From: Breviolum minutum Mf 1.05b.01 | Taxonomy: Eukaryota; Sar; Dinophyceae; Suessiales; Symbiodiniaceae | Direction: 5' to 3' | DNA length: 64,000 bases | Assembly: GCA_000507305.1 (NCBI GenBank) | Contig: DF239025.1 | Location: 49,853-113,852 of the forward strand | In this document: positions 12,369-25,334 of the stretch, in pieces | Numbering within the stretch: the stretch's first letter is position 1 | Layout of the letters: each line of letters opens with the position of its first letter | Translations under genes and position numbers: made by a program | Notes under the pieces: generated by a model | The model's input: the letters and a program-made list of their open reading frames with translations, nothing else | Databases searched by the model: none | What the model was told of the DNA's origin: nothing

Positions 12369-12552
12369 GGCTGTGGCGATTCATGCGGTGGAGATACGAC
12401 GGAGACTTCTGGCACAGTTCAGTGGCCCTCGAGAGGATGTCGAGGGTCCCCCGCGTTTTCCAAGCATCGAAGATTCGCAAGTCTTAACCAACATCTTGGA
12501 GGAATTTCACCCAACAAGAGTGCTTTTAAACGCTTGGATTTTGTGTGGTTGT
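12369..12552 (+). CDS. Exon-like island, unknown protein
   Basis: After the acceptor TTATACAG the plus strand reads AVAIHAVEIRRRLLAQFSG, then FPSIEDSQVLTNILEEF and LLNAWILCG, ending at a donor GTATAC. It has helical, amphipathic character and is GC-richer than its surroundings. Function unknown. Confidence 0.4.
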
Positions 12553-12650
12553 ATACTGTGACGTCATTGATACTTTTGACCTAAAAGGGGATTCATTGGA
12601 CATTTAAAATTGCCACGTTTTCTCAGAAAATAGGGCTTTATTACCCTACT

Positions 12651-12780
12651 CTTCCAGTCATACCTTGTGAGTGTTTGAATCCCCTTTCAAACCTCCTGAG
12701 GCTCGGCTTATCTCGGCTTTTAGGGATTCGGGATTCCTTTCACATCGATCCTCCCGTTCGGTATGACTGGAGGATTTTGG
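12651..12780. repeat. Repeat family R8 (CTTCCAGTCATACC ends)
   Basis: CTTCCAGTCATACCTTGTGA at the left and TTCGGTATGACTGGAGGAT at the right. Many solitary GGTATGACTGGA ends elsewhere (for example 7970, 9160, 11361, 24567, 57440) are fragments of this family. Paired copies also lie at about 24890-24986 and 25849-25975. Confidence 0.6.
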
Positions 12781-14118
12781 ATGACTAGGGACTTAGAAAA
12801 AATCACTATGTATAGAGTAGAGGGAAATTTGTTTCTCCAATCATTTTCCAACCATGATGGCCAAGCAAGTCTACCATACCTTCACTTCACCAAATATTGC
12901 TTCCTTTCATTTGTTTGTTACCCTCCAGGAATTAACTACCATATCCCCACCTGATAAGGCATGTTTGAAGATGATTTTCCTTTTTCCCAGGTGTTTTGAC
13001 CCACAGCTATTTTTTCGCACCCCTTAACACATCACAAAAACTAATCCTTTCCCCAATATGGGGGCCCTGGGGATATGGCTCCCCAGGACCCAATCTCTAT
13101 GACCTTAAAGTCGAGGTTTTATTAGGTTTTATTGTTCCAAATCCATATCCCCGAGGCCCTAAAACTCCAGGTGGTTTGCTACCCTATAATAACCAAATTT
13201 CCCTTAATAAGGCCGGCTATTAAAACCCTATTTTCTCAGGGGGGTACGTTAGGGGGGTAGGTAGGTTGACCAGACATAAAAGAATACCCTAAAAACCTGA
13301 AAATACCACCTGTAGTTGAATATCACTGAAATATGACTTATACATCTTATACCATCTTCAATAGGTGATAGTTCAAGAAAAGGTACTTTGGACTATTAAG
13401 TATGACCTTTCTTTAATCTAGTTGTTGGTTTCAACTCAATCGCAAAAAACAGCAACTTATAGCATTTCCCAAAGTAGGTGTTTCAAATAACACATCTTTG
13501 TTCAACCACCATCTACAACATCTACAACTATCTTTAGAAATCTAGTTTACATCTATCACAAAAAACTCTGTTAAAAACAAAAAAAATCTGCTTGGTGTGT
13601 TTTTAGGCATCTTCACCTTGTTGCGATCCTTTGCTCCAACCATTTTGTAGTCCAAAAAACCTCATGATTCAGCCCAGAAAATAAACCCAAATCGAGGTCA
13701 CTGGACACTGGACCTACACCCCCTGAACTGCTGGTCACGAATAAAATCAAGCAACCCAAACAAAAAAGATCTTAAGAACCTGGAAATCAAGTTTTGCTGT
13801 GTTAATTTAGGTGGTGGTGACCTCCCCCAAGCACTTCAAAAATATGTTTGGTCACAACAAAAAACACCATGTTTCAAGGATCATAACCTCGAAGAAGTTT
13901 TGGAACTTAAGATTTTGTTTAACAAGTCCACCCCTCCCAAAACGGCGCGTCCAAGTCATGGGAATCCAAGGGGCTGGGCCCCCTCCCCTCCAATAAAGGC
14001 CTTATGAAAGGGTATAGGAAGCTCATCATTGTCCTTGAATAATCCCCTAACCCTCGTGAGGAGGTCTTTGGGACTCATTCCCACCGATCCTCACAAGTCA
14101 AGGGTATGACTAGAAGAC

Positions 14119-14264
14119 TACTTAGAGGTTCAGGATACTTAGGATACGTGGATAGTAACCAGGGTTATAACCTCTATAAGTGGGTTATATGTCCCCTAAC
14201 TAGGGTTCTAAACCTACATATAACCAGTTACATCCAGTTACTAAGTATCCTGAACCTCTAAGTA
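14119..14264. repeat. MITE-like palindrome, family R5
   Basis: Same 19-base ends as the copy at 8057, with the interior in reverse order. The outer ends remain exact, suggesting recent movement. Confidence 0.85.
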
Positions 14265-15240
14265 GGGTAAATAAAGCCTTATTTCCTTGGTGAAAAACGT
14301 GGCCTTTTTAAATGTCCCATGGACTTCAGGATGGCCTGATTGAATTCTCGCTCAAGAATCCCATCATTCCCATCATTCCCGACGATGGGTTGGCGGCTGC
14401 CCCGGCCGGTGCTTTTTGGGTTGTTCCTTTACCATGGGATCCATGGGGCTATGGTATATCCACCTACATTTTCTTGATCTTTATAATGGTAAATGAAATA
14501 GGTAAATACAACACGATCCCATGGATCCTATGGGGCATGATCGTGAAATTTGCCTTTTGCCGCCTACATTGGAAATCTCTGTTGAACGCAAGAATCGTTT
14601 GAAATTGAGAATCATGGGCGAGAATAGATGTAAACATCAAGGGTAAGCATACACTCCCGACAAGTAACAGCTGCACCCTGGCCCTAAAAATGATGGCACG
14701 AGGTTCAAAGGAGTTCTCCTTCAATTACTAAGGAATTTGTGGTGTCCATGTGAGTTTTCAAGGGTGTAGAAACAATGATAGTAAGACATCACAACATGTT
14801 TTAATAGTCTTTGAGAAGAGGTGGACCAATCTGACGATGACATGAATCCGTATGCATCTCTAATTTTATGGCTCTACTCAACTTCCAAACGCCCGGTTCG
14901 TTGGACGGCGAAAGAAGGTTGGGCGCGCGCACGCGTTAGAAGGTAAAAACCACAGCCCCCTAACAAGCTCCAGAAGCAAAGTTTGCCATATGGATGTTTC
15001 CGAAAATAGTGGGTTTTCGCCCCAAATCATCCATTTTTAATAGGGTTTAAACCATTATTTTCACCATCCACTTTGGGGTGTTTCCCACTATTTTTGGTTC
15101 AACACCCATATCATGTGACATGGGTTGGGGATGCTCAAACGGGATCCCCGAGCCCTACAAAAATGGAGGCTACTCCTGGCAACCCGTCACTGTTACTGGG
15201 TTGAATATGTAGCATCCCAAAGCCCGGTCCAACATAAGGA

Positions 15241-15354
15241 TACTTGGATGTCCCAGGAAGTTAGTAAATGGTTAGGAAATGAATTATAACCCTAATATAT
15301 CCCATTTATAAGTAGGTTATAACCCATTTACTGACTTCCTGGGACGTCCAAGTA
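15241..15354. repeat. MITE-like palindrome, family R3
   Basis: Complete copy with ends TACTTGGATGTCCCAGGAAG and CTTCCTGGGACGTCCAAGTA, one mismatch over 20 bases. This is a good reference copy for the family. Confidence 0.8.
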
Positions 15355-16033
15355 CCGGATACCAGTTTGGGAGCAAACATTGGGTCACAACTAACTAACT
15401 CGTTTCCTTTTGGGGCCCGGCCTATTTCAAGATGTAAGTTGTTAGAGAGTGTAATTGAAATCATCCATTTCTTGAATTTGCTTAGACAAATGCTTGGAAA
15501 TTGTAAACACAAAAATCTCCCAAATGGTGGTGTTTTTTTATGGTGATTTACCATGGTACAAAGTAAAATATCATCTTAAAACAAATCTAATTCATCCATA
15601 TTTGGGGCGTCAATAAGTTTGACCCACAGCCATTTGCCACCCCCTTAAACATGACAAGAATTATCATCAACTCATTCATGGCATGTTTAACCGCTAATAA
15701 ATCAGCTCCCCATGCAAAGGTTGAACCACGGGGGGAATGAAGTTGACAGGTTGCTCCTGTGAACACTGTAACATGCATACCAAAAAATAATGGCTTGTAA
15801 AAAGTATAACATAGTCAGTAGTTGAACAGGAAAATGTATCACAAGTGATGCTTCTGGTCACTATTCCTCGGAAACTGGACAACCCAATTTATACAACCAA
15901 AGACTGAAAACTGAGAAAATACGACTAAAAATCCACCATAATGATGGAAATGCCCAAACCTCTCTATGCCCGCCTGGATGTCTAAGGTCTGTCCAAAATT
16001 TGGATGATCACAGAAAAAATGAGCGAGGATCCC

Positions 16034-16176
16034 TACTTCGATGTCCCGTTAGAAGTTAGGATCAATGCTTCGTAAATGATTCATAATCTCCTTATAAGTG
16101 GCCAATGTATTGGGTTGGAAAAAACCCACTGATCCTAACCTTTTTATCCTAAGTTCCGTCTCGGGACATCCAAGTA
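16034..16176. repeat. MITE-like palindrome, family R3
   Basis: Ends TACTTCGATGTCCCG and CGGGACATCCAAGTA. The centre is rearranged compared with other copies. Confidence 0.7.
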
Positions 16177-17188
16177 TCATCTCTGAAATCATCTAAGGCT
16201 CCAATACGAAACACCCAAACAAAATGGTAGAACAGGCCAAGGAGGCGAGTTTTTTTAATCGGAGGCCAGCTGGAAATCCGATGCATGGAATCCAAAAAGT
16301 TCCCCAAAATGGATGTATTGCCTGGATATGGTCGATATGGTATATTTACCTGGCATCTGGGGTTGGGAAAAATGAACGATTATTATCCCAAATGGTGGTT
16401 TTTTTATGGTGATTTACCCATGGGTCAAAAAAGGTAACACATCACCTTAACACACACAAATCTAAGCATTTTGCCATCGGCAGGGTGGGGGGTTCGGTCT
16501 TGGCACCTCCTTCTGGTCTTGCAATTTGGCTTTCAGAGTCTGAGAGTGATGGCAGGAGGGCAGGAAACACTGGGTACGGTTACTGTGAAGATATATTTTT
16601 AATACATACCTACGAACAAACATCCATGTTGGTATATTTGGTATACGTATACTAAGCAAAATTTCTCGGTCTCCTTCCTAAAGGTTGAAGATTTTGTGGA
16701 TTACATTGAAACACCCACTAAACTCAAAACCGCAAAAAGGTCCTAAGGTCCTTGGAAGGACTTCCTAAGATTTGCCATGCAGCCATGTCAATCCCTAGTC
16801 TTCCAAAAATCCTCCAAATTTAGCTTTAAACCGTACCTTTTTTGCTATCAAACATGTCAATTATCAAACAATATCTAAGCCCATGTATTCTAAGCCCCTG
16901 AAGTTTCTTCCAAACTTCCAAACATCAATTTTCAGGGACAAACTGTTAGTTTTGAGGGATGGTCCATAATCCTGATCTGTCACGATATTTCAGAGGCTTA
17001 CAAAAAGAAACTAACAGCCAAAGCCCAGCAAACAGGCAAGCTCCCCAAAGGAAAATTCATCTCAACCAACCATTGATTCTCAGGGGGTGCCATGTTAGTT
17101 TTCGGGAGGCTATATTCATGTTGCATGAATTGTCTTATTCTTTTTGTTTGTTGGCTGTTGTCGAATTGAGGACATGATAGATCCTCTG

Positions 17189-17255
17189 ACATGTTTTGTT
17201 TTGTTTTCTTTTGATCAGTTTTGTTTTGTTTTGTTTGATTTGTTTTGTTTTCCTT
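17189..17255. repeat. TTTTG-type microsatellite
   Basis: Degenerate run of TTTTG units. It immediately precedes an exon-like stretch and could act as the pyrimidine-rich part of an intron end. Confidence 0.7.
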
Positions 17256-17262
17256 GTTTCAA

Positions 17263-17386
17263 TGCCGAAATCGGAATCCTTTCGGATTTTTGGCTCTTCT
17301 CGTGCCTCATTCTCTGCAGCACTGGTGTTCAACGATGTGTTCAAGGACGAGTTCACCGACCTAGCCATTGTGGCACTGATGGGTTG
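17263..17386 (+). CDS. Exon-like island, unknown protein
   Basis: Reads MPKSESFRIFGSSRASFSAA and then VFNDVFKDEFTDLAIVALMG before a stop at 17384. The helical end and the sharp change in composition after the TTTTG run favour a real exon. Unrecognised. Confidence 0.3.
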
Positions 17387-17467
17387 ATCGGTTCCCGGGA
17401 TCCTTATTATATATTGACTTATTACAATCCCCATTAAAACTGGGGATGGTACAATCCTCTATAAATC

Positions 17468-17568
17468 CTAGTTAGTGGTTTCAACCCCATCTGAAACATA
17501 TGAGTCAAATTGAAAATCATTTCCCCAGGTAGGGGTGAAAATAAAACATATTTGAAACCACCAACCAG
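17468..17568. repeat. MITE-like repeat, family R2
   Basis: CTAGTTAGTGGTTTCAACCC to GAAACCACCAACCAG; complete. Confidence 0.7.
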
Positions 17569-17803
17569 TTATCCAGTATCTAACAACCAACCTTCGGGCA
17601 TGAAAACACATTGCTCAAGTTGCAGCATGATGAAGGATAGAAACTTCCATGCTGGTTTGGTAAGGTCCTCATGGCTTTAAACTAATTAATCCTCACATAA
17701 GTGGGTAGGTATTTAGGGTATGTCAAGATTGATTTCAACTTGAATCAGGGCATGGATCTTGACTTGCAGATTTGATAGAAATACATTGGATTTCAAGTTG
17801 GGA

Positions 17804-17932
17804 TAGTTGGATGTCTCAGGAAGCTAGTAAATGGGTAGCAAACGGTGTATGAGCTCCTTATCAATGGGATATATTGGGGTTATAACCCACTGATCCTAAC
17901 CTTTGATCCTACCTTCCTGGGAGGTCCAAGTA
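17804..17932. repeat. MITE-like palindrome, family R3
   Basis: Degenerate copy with TAGTTGGATGTCTCAGGAAG at the left and CTTCCTGGGAGGTCCAAGTA at the right. Confidence 0.65.
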
Positions 17933-18009
17933 AATAAATAAGAATATATGTATATAAATATATATTATGTAATATGTTATCAAAAAACAAAAACGGAAAC
18001 CAATCGCAG

Positions 18010-18195
18010 CTGCCTCAAAGCTAGTTCAACTGTGTCAGCTTCAAAGTTCGGATTTTCTTCCCCAAAAAATTCCACCAATGACCTGGGCGTCTTTGTGGGC
18101 TGTCGCACAGCAGGGGCGGACACAGCCGACGTGTTGCCGGACGCCGTCGTCCTGGGCAAGCGAAACGACCCCTTTCGTTGCACATTGGGGGGTGA
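18010..18195 (-). CDS. Exon-like island, unknown protein
   Basis: The minus strand reads KGSFRLPRTTASGNTSAVSA, then RSLVEFFGEENPNFEADTVE and ALRQLR, with a donor GATTG|GTTTCC. Serine/alanine-rich, then acidic. The plus strand is open as well, so strand is not certain. Confidence 0.3.
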
Positions 18196-19110
18196 GGTCC
18201 CGTGACGTTGCGATAATTTGGTTAGATATCCTATGATATCCTTGGATTTGCTTGGAAAAAGAAAGCAATAGGTCTCCCAAATGATGGTTTCATCATGGTG
18301 GAAAATACAAAAAAAAACACCTTAAACAAATGCAAGTATTTAGATCCAAGTGATGGTTGTACACTGGCACGAAGGTCTCAACGAAAGTTACACCACTCAA
18401 GAATCTACACTCCCTGAAACGAACATAGCACCTGAAAAATGATGGTTGGTTCAAATGAAATCCGTGCCAATATGTGCCAATCGTGGTCAGGGAGGGGCCA
18501 AAATCCAAAAAACATCCAGGGTCACTTGCACCATGCTAGAAAAATCAACCAATACAATATGTAAAACACCCAGCAAAATCCAAAGAAAGGTCCACTAACT
18601 AGGACGTTTGTTGATAGCGATTCCTTGCAAAATTGGTATTCTCATTTATGGGCCATGTCATAATCCATATCAAGAAAATAGAAAAATGGTATGGTATCAT
18701 CTCGAATGAGGCCTTGGTGGGATTCCAGTGGTAATTATGGGATTATTTTATTACTCACCCAAACATGCAGTACTATATAAGGGAAATCCCTAAATATTAC
18801 AATAACCATGAGGGGCCCACTTCCACATTGAAGAAGAAACTTACCATTCCAGGGCCCTTGTATGCAACCAACCCCAACACTGTAACTATACCAATTATAA
18901 GGAAATCCCTCAAAATTACCAGCAACATTTGCATCAAATTTGATCCCACCAAAATGGGTACTCCCCCGAAAATTGACATGACAATGAAAAAACTGCTATT
19001 TGAAGATGGATTCCCTATTCAACATGGTGATTTTCCATTGACATGTTAGTTTTCTGGGAGTAATTTATATAATGATCCCTGGATCGTTTAAGCCTATTTC
19101 GCCTGGGTCA

Positions 19111-19222
19111 CCCTTCCTAAAACTCACCACTGAAAATAGGGCAAAAGGACCCCCCCCAAAAAATGCATCTCAACAGCCACCATTTTTTCAGGTGCGTTTT
19201 TCCTGTTAGTTGCAGGGAGTGT
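19111..19222. repeat. MITE-like repeat, family R6
   Basis: CCCTTCCTAAAACT at the left, CTGTTAGTTGCAGGGAGT at the right. Confidence 0.6.
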
Positions 19223-19724
19223 ACTTGGGCAAAATCTTCATTTAATCTCCTAAAAGCTAGGATTACACAGATCGGTTTCCTTTTTAAAGATCGCAATCAC
19301 TAGGAACGAACCCCCCCATTTTCCATACAGAAAATTGATTCGTGGTTCCCCCCTTAGCTTTGCCTGCGGAACTTGGTTTTTTTTGTCATCCTTACCATAA
19401 CACCAGGGATCCAATCACTAGAGGCGGAGCATTCAGAGCATTCGGCAGCGGGCGGGAACCCGGCGCGAGTCATGATTTCGATCTGCCGCAAGAGGGTTCA
19501 AGGCGTTGGGCGCCCCTTCATGTCTCAATATTGCTGGACCAGAAAGCAAAGAATTTCTTGTGCATCAAAGATCTCATCCAAGCTCAGGCACTTCATCCTG
19601 CCCGTGAGCGAATTTGCCAAGTATGCAGATTGAGCTTCTTCTCACTCGGCTGAGAAAGGTCTCAGATGTACAGCTGGAAAGTAGCCTGCTGAAAAGATCG
19701 TCGCTAATCAGCTGGTAGTCATTT

Positions 19725-19903
19725 CAGGACATTTCGGCCGACACGCCTTGGTGTTCCGCAGAGTAACTCCTCGGTGCTTGCCATTTCTCTCCGCATCCAG
19801 ACAGCATTCCAGAGCTCTTGCTGGTACTGGCCCAGCTGTGTCTTTTTGAAGACACCTTTGAGCTTCTCCGGCTTCTCTGATTCCTCCATTGGGGCCTCTG
19901 GTT
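19725..19903 (-). CDS. Exon-like island, unknown protein
   Basis: The minus strand reads EAPMEESEKPEKLKGVFKKT, then QYQQELWNAVWMRREMASTE and ELLCGTPRRVGRN before a stop. It is strongly charged and helical, as in a true exon. A second minus-strand piece, reading LDEIFDAQEILCFLVQQY, lies at about 19530-19640 and may be the next exon. Function unknown. Confidence 0.4.
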
Positions 19904-20460
19904 ATTTTCATGGTGATGAATTCCATGGGATCGAATCCGTAAAAAAATTCACCCTGAACAAATTCAAGGTTTTGTCAGCCCCCTTTTAGGGTGATGTATA
20001 GACATAAACCGGAAAAAAGGGCCATGAACATGGCAAACCCTGTCTACACCTCTGACATACGCTCCTTGAAAAGGTGGAAAAAGTTACTTACTACTACCCA
20101 CCCGATTCCCAATTTCAGGAGATCATCCAAGCCATACCATGTATTTGCTGGAATCAACTAATACAAAAACCCAATCGGATCACAGTCAAAAAACATCAAC
20201 ATAAAAACAAAAACATATACACACACAAAACAAATGTGTACAGTAAGTTCTAAGGAAATGTGTTAGCCACAATTTTTGAAAAGGGACATTTAAATTTATC
20301 CAATAGATTCACCGGAGTTTCCCATGTCCAGCAGGGACGCTAAACATATCTTAAAGATCAAATCATCCACATGCCCAAGCAATCAATGGGACTGGTCTAT
20401 TTACCTACATCTTTACCTCCTAAACTACCCAAATTGTATCTAGGCCGGTCTTGTAGACCA

Positions 20461-20595
20461 TACAAGGTGGGGCCACATATAAATGGAGGGAATTAAGACC
20501 CTATAAGTAGGGTTATAACCCCAATTAACCTATTTTTTTCAGGTCATGTACAGGGACCCCATAACTCCATTTATAGCTAGAAGGGGGCCCACTAG
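20461..20595. repeat. Repeat family R9
   Basis: ACAAGGTGGGGCC at the left and GGGGGCCCACTAG at the right, with CCATAACTCCATTTATA near the right end. Confidence 0.6.
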
Positions 20596-20699
20596 TTGGT
20601 GGTTGAACCAACCCATCTGAAGAAGTATGCTCGTCAAATTGGGTTCATCTTCCCCAATTTTCGGGGTGAAAATAAAAAATATTTGAAACCACCACCTAG
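20592..20699. repeat. MITE-like repeat, family R2
   Basis: CTAGTTGGTGGTTGAACC to TTGAAACCACCACCTAG. It directly follows the R9 repeat at 20461. Confidence 0.75.
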
Positions 20700-20870
20700 C
20701 CCACCTTGTACATTGAGTGTCCGAAACAAAACACGTCGAAAACCCACGTCCATGCCTTCCATGTGTTCGGTCCACTGGTTGCCGTGCAGGCTGACGGACC
20801 TGACGGACCTGAAGCCGGAGGATCGGGGGGGAGTTTGGTGAGGTTTTTTTTTACCAGGAAACAAACAAAT

Positions 20871-21090
20871 ACTACCCTCCGGTAAACTAACATAGCAATG
20901 GAATATCACCATTTTGAATAGGAAATACATCTTCAATCCGGGTCCATTTTCCATTGCTATGTTAGTTTATCTGAGTGTAGTATACTTGATGGTTGAACAA
21001 ACCCATCTGAAAAATATGCTGGTCAAAACGGGAATCTTTCACAAATAGATAGGGGTGAACATTAAAAAAATAGTTGAAACCACCACCTAG
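20871..21090. repeat. Back-to-back R6-type and R2 repeats
   Basis: An R6-type palindrome (CTCCGGTAAACTAACATAGC at the left, GCTATGTTAGTTTATCTGAG at the right) ends about 20980. It is followed at once by an R2 copy that ends in CACCACCTAG at 21090. TAGTATAC occurs on both sides of the R2 copy and could be its target duplication. Confidence 0.65.
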
Positions 21091-21679
21091 TATACTGTCG
21101 ATGGAAGAAATCCTGCCCGACCTGGAATGTATAAAACCCTGTAAATAATGGGATAAACTATGATAAACTACCAACCTCAACTGGTTAGCCGGATTTCTGA
21201 ACCATCAGCAGTATCTTGGATTCTACTTGGAGGATCATCCCAGGCAAAACGTAAGTGGTTAATCACCATGGTGAGTGGGCGAGAAGGTATGGCTGGAAGG
21301 CTTGGGAAATGGTGATGCAGTGATTTTCATCCCATGGGTCCCTCGAATCTGTAAAAAAATACCCAACAAAAACAAATCCAAGTATTACTCACCCAAACAT
21401 TCCGTATAATAAGGGCCATCTCTCAAATTTACTAGCAACATTTTGGCATTAGCTTTGATCACCCCATCCCCATCAACTCAAGGGTTACCTGACATCCCCA
21501 ATCCTCACAGACCGAGCCTCATCAACTTTGCCCATCCTAGGATTCTGATTTTCTTTTTCCAACGTTCCTGGCGACAAAAATCACGGATCCATGTGGTCGG
21601 TCCATTGGGTGTAGGTCAAAATTCATCGCAGAGCCTGCTGTATAGCGCTATGTTAAAATGGGACAATATTAGTAGCCGG

Positions 21680-21790
21680 CCCCTGAAACTAGAAGCAAAA
21701 GCACCTGAAAATTGATGATTCGGAAGATGAAGTTTCCTTTTGGTGCCCTTTGCTTATTGTCAAGGGCGAACTGTTAGTTTCAGGGAGTGT
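21680..21790. repeat. MITE-like repeat, family R6
   Basis: CCCCTGAAACTAGAAGC at the left, ACTGTTAGTTTCAGGGAGTG at the right. Confidence 0.6.
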
Positions 21791-22012
21791 CCTTTCAGAG
21801 GCTGAATGAGTTCAGGGAGTATATCCAATACCATCTAGAATTCTATGTCTATATGTTCTACATCTCAGGGTCAAAAATGGCCATAGAATTTCATACCCTA
21901 GGGATCAAATCACCTTGTCATCATTGGGAAGTATAATGACTTCCGAAACGCAAGGTATGTAGCTTCCATGACACCTTTCTCAGGTCCGGTGAGCCAGCAT
22001 CCCTAGGGATAG

Positions 22013-24200
22013 TAAAATGTAGGCAAATATCTCCACTATTCCCATCCCATAGAGCATCCGGGATCCATGAATTCTGGTCGATATTTACCCACCATGGATG
22101 GTTGAGTTTTATGGTAAGTTAGTATAGTTAAATACTACCATGGGGATGAATGAACCATTTTAGTGAGGCAAATGGACCAAATGGATGTTATGGTCGAAAC
22201 AAGAATTACCATGGTGTTTTTTTTGTTATGGTAGCTTCCTACCGATGGTTGTTGGATGCTATTGCAGCTAGGTTTGTAGATTTGGCCCTGAATCTAAGCC
22301 AAACCCTGGAAACCAATACCTAGATCCGTAGGTACCATCTGTGGCTTTGTTATTGTTGCCGGAAATGTAGGGGGGGACAAATCTGCAATGTCGTTACACC
22401 ATTCAGGAAAGTGCAGAAAGATATGCCAGGCGTTTGTGTTTTTGGTAACTTATGAAAAGCGGTTCTCTCCTGGGATTCATCGCCATCAAAATCATCATGT
22501 GGGTATCATTTTCTTGAAACTTCTTTCCCTATAATCTTTAGCAAAGACACCTGAAAAACGCTTCTTCCATCGTCCACTAATAAGGCTTTACTATATATAA
22601 GGTCTTATTTCTTGGGTTGGGGGGGTGGCATTGGTGGGGGAGGTGGGCCCCTTAGATTTCCATGCTGAAGCTCTAAAATACCGTAGGTCCCAAAGGAAAT
22701 CCAAACAGAGCTGAGTATTCCGAGCCAGAAAAAGTAAGTGGTTGGTTTTAAGGGACTAAACCAAGGCCATTTATTATCTATAGACTAACTGACCCTAGTT
22801 AGGGGACAACAACTAACCATCTTATTAACCACTTACAATCATGGGATGATGCTCCAAGTACCGTGACATTTTGTTGGGGGAAAATATCTTCCCCTCAAAC
22901 ACTCGATGGATGGGAATGGTCTATACATGGATGGGCAGTTTACGATTTGAAGGTACGTAGGTCAATATACATTGAGTGTATGGGTTCAATACTTTGGCCA
23001 CACAAATGATAAACATGATAGGTCAGCTCATGTACAGACGACCATACTACCATTGGTTGGTGATTAAAGTTGTTGATTTAGTATTCTAGGTGGCACGTGT
23101 CAACAATAAAGCCTTGACTAAACGGATTTCCTTTAATAACAAATTGCAAACCAACAACATGAAAAGTAACAACTATACAACCAACCATTTGTAGAATCAT
23201 GCTACCATCGGGTTTCTATATTAAATTTAAATCTATATAGCCCATCATGCATAGCCCTCTTTCACCCGGAAAAACCCATTCGCCCACCTCGGGCCGCGAA
23301 GATGTTCAGAGGTTTTGCCTTAGCCGAGTTGCAAAATCTACGTTTGAACAGAAACTACCACAGCTAATTGGTTGGAAGTTTCTCCTTGTCATTGTTCAAG
23401 CAGAGATATAAGGCACTAGACATCCGCGTCCAAAAAAACATCTCTGGAGCAGTAGGGCTTTTAGGGCTTCCTTTCAGTACCAGATATTTGGAAAATTTTT
23501 AATGTCTAGGGCTACAAGAAGGTTGGTTGGGAACGCATATGGCGAGGAAATGGCCTGACGTTTCCAAAAATAATTCATTTACATCAATGACATTGAAAGT
23601 AGATGCCCAAAATAGCCACATTTGAATTCGGAAAAATCAAATAAACATCTTCCACCATGATCAATTTGATTGACCCGTAGTCTTCCAAATACCGGTCTTT
23701 CGGTAGTAGGTTTCTCGGAGCAAAAGTCCCCAGATGACCCGGCACGACCCGCCCTGGGATGGGAGAAAAAGCCCCCATCCTCGTGGAGATTGGTCAGATT
23801 TGGCGTAGCAACCCGTTGAAGCATGCAAAGTCTGTAACACTCTCCCATCAACATCAAGGATCATTCCGCCAACTGAGCCGGGCATATCCTCCGGGAGGAA
23901 GTAATATACCCAAACACTCAATGTGTTTTACCTACATTTACCCTGAAAAATACTCAGTTTTGCAAGTAAATTTGCCTCACATTGAGCATCTTGGATATAG
24001 AATGGAAAATCCAGCATTTGAAGATGTATCTTCTATTAAAAATTTGTTGATTTTCCAGCCAGCCTTGTTAGTTTACTGGAAATTGGTTATACATACTCGC
24101 TGAGGTTCCAGGGGGAAACATCTACACCCTGGACCTTATTTAATAATGGTCCCATGGTAACAATGATTACACAAAATTTTAAGATCTTGAATAAAAAAAC
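22013..24200. other. Repeat-rich spacer with one doubtful GC-rich patch
   Basis: An R4 copy is at 22733. The patch 23740-23900 is open on the minus strand in two frames but shows no convincing protein pattern. Nothing else is supportable. Confidence 0.35.
22733..22860. repeat. MITE-like repeat, family R4
   Basis: TAAGTGGTTGG at the left, and ACCACTTACAATCATGGGAT then GCTCCAAGTA at the right. Confidence 0.65.
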
Positions 24201-24218
24201 ATAGAAAACACATGGTAC

Positions 24219-24364
24219 AAGGTGGGCCCCGAACGGATCTTTATAAATGGGGTTATAATCTCTAAAAAAGCACCAGTAGGGTTATTTCACCCCAGTTACC
24301 AATTTATAAGACCTTTTAAAGGGCCCCATAACTCTATTTGTAACTAGTAGGAGCCCAACTTGTA
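24219..24364. repeat. Repeat family R9
   Basis: ACAAGGTGGGCCCCG at the left and GGAGCCCAACTTGTA at the right. A third copy is at 30758-30890. Confidence 0.6.
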
Positions 24365-24712
24365 GTAATGTCATCTTAACCTCCAAGTGCAAACTTCAGA
24401 TTCGGTCCAACAAGGATGCAAAGCTCTTTCCCAAAGACATACATAAATCAACTATCAACTAAACACAACTTTGGATTTTGTTTAGAACCTAGAAACCCTG
24501 GACATCCAAACCCCTGCTGAAAAGGTATTTGGACCTCAAAAATAAACCAAAGACACCTTCTCAGGAGGTATGACTGGATGTTTAGGGGAAAGAAACACAA
24601 CTCACAACTCCGAAAGAAAAAAACGAGACACCCATGGTGGCAAGGTCTTATCAGCACGAACTGTCACCTCGGCGGTCCGGAAATTGAATCATGGGGAATT
24701 GTGGTGGGCCCA

Positions 24713-24845
24713 CTTGGAGGATCATCCGATTTACCAAGTGGTTATTAACCATGAACCATGGTTAGTACGTAGGGTTACAGTAGTCTATAGTTGATAAATG
24801 GCTTGTGGCTTCTAACCTCCTCAACGAACCACTTACAAAGTGAGG
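24713..24845. repeat. MITE-like repeat, family R4
   Basis: CTTGGAGGATCATCC at the left and AACCACTTACAAAGTGAG at the right. A half copy of the same left end is at 21226-21280. Confidence 0.65.
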
Positions 24846-25334
24846 TGAGTGTAAACCTTCCAAATCATCCATATCCCATATCCTCATCTTCCGGCATACC
24901 TTGCGAGTGGAGCAGTGTTTCGGGGTCTAAAAAAAGAACTTCCTCAGGTTCTTTCACATCTGCTCGCAAGCTATGACTGGAGGATAAGCTAGTAAACTCC
25001 CATGAAATCCACTCCTTTCGGGGCGAATTGTGACTCGAAGGAATTATTAAGTTCCAAGGAAAGAAGTACAAAATGAATCTCAAAACTATTAGAAATGTTG
25101 CTACCTACAGTAACTATGTCGTAAGTTCCATGTAAGTTCCTATATAAATATACGATAAAAATCTCCATTTTGGACTGTTACACTGTTACAGGGGGTTCCC
25201 TTTTCTCAATTCTATGCATTTTGGTGAATGCGATTCTTGGGTGAAAAAAACCTTGTCAATAAGGGGAGATTTGGATTGCTACAACAGACCATCTCCTAAT
25301 ATCGAAGAGGTGTTCCTCAACAACAATTTCCAAG

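Larger units (their letters stand above)
12990..17180. other. Repeat-rich spacer
   Basis: Holds R2, R3, R5, R7 and R11 pieces. Short open frames here lack coding character. A GC-rich spot at 14385-14420 is too short to call. Confidence 0.4.
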
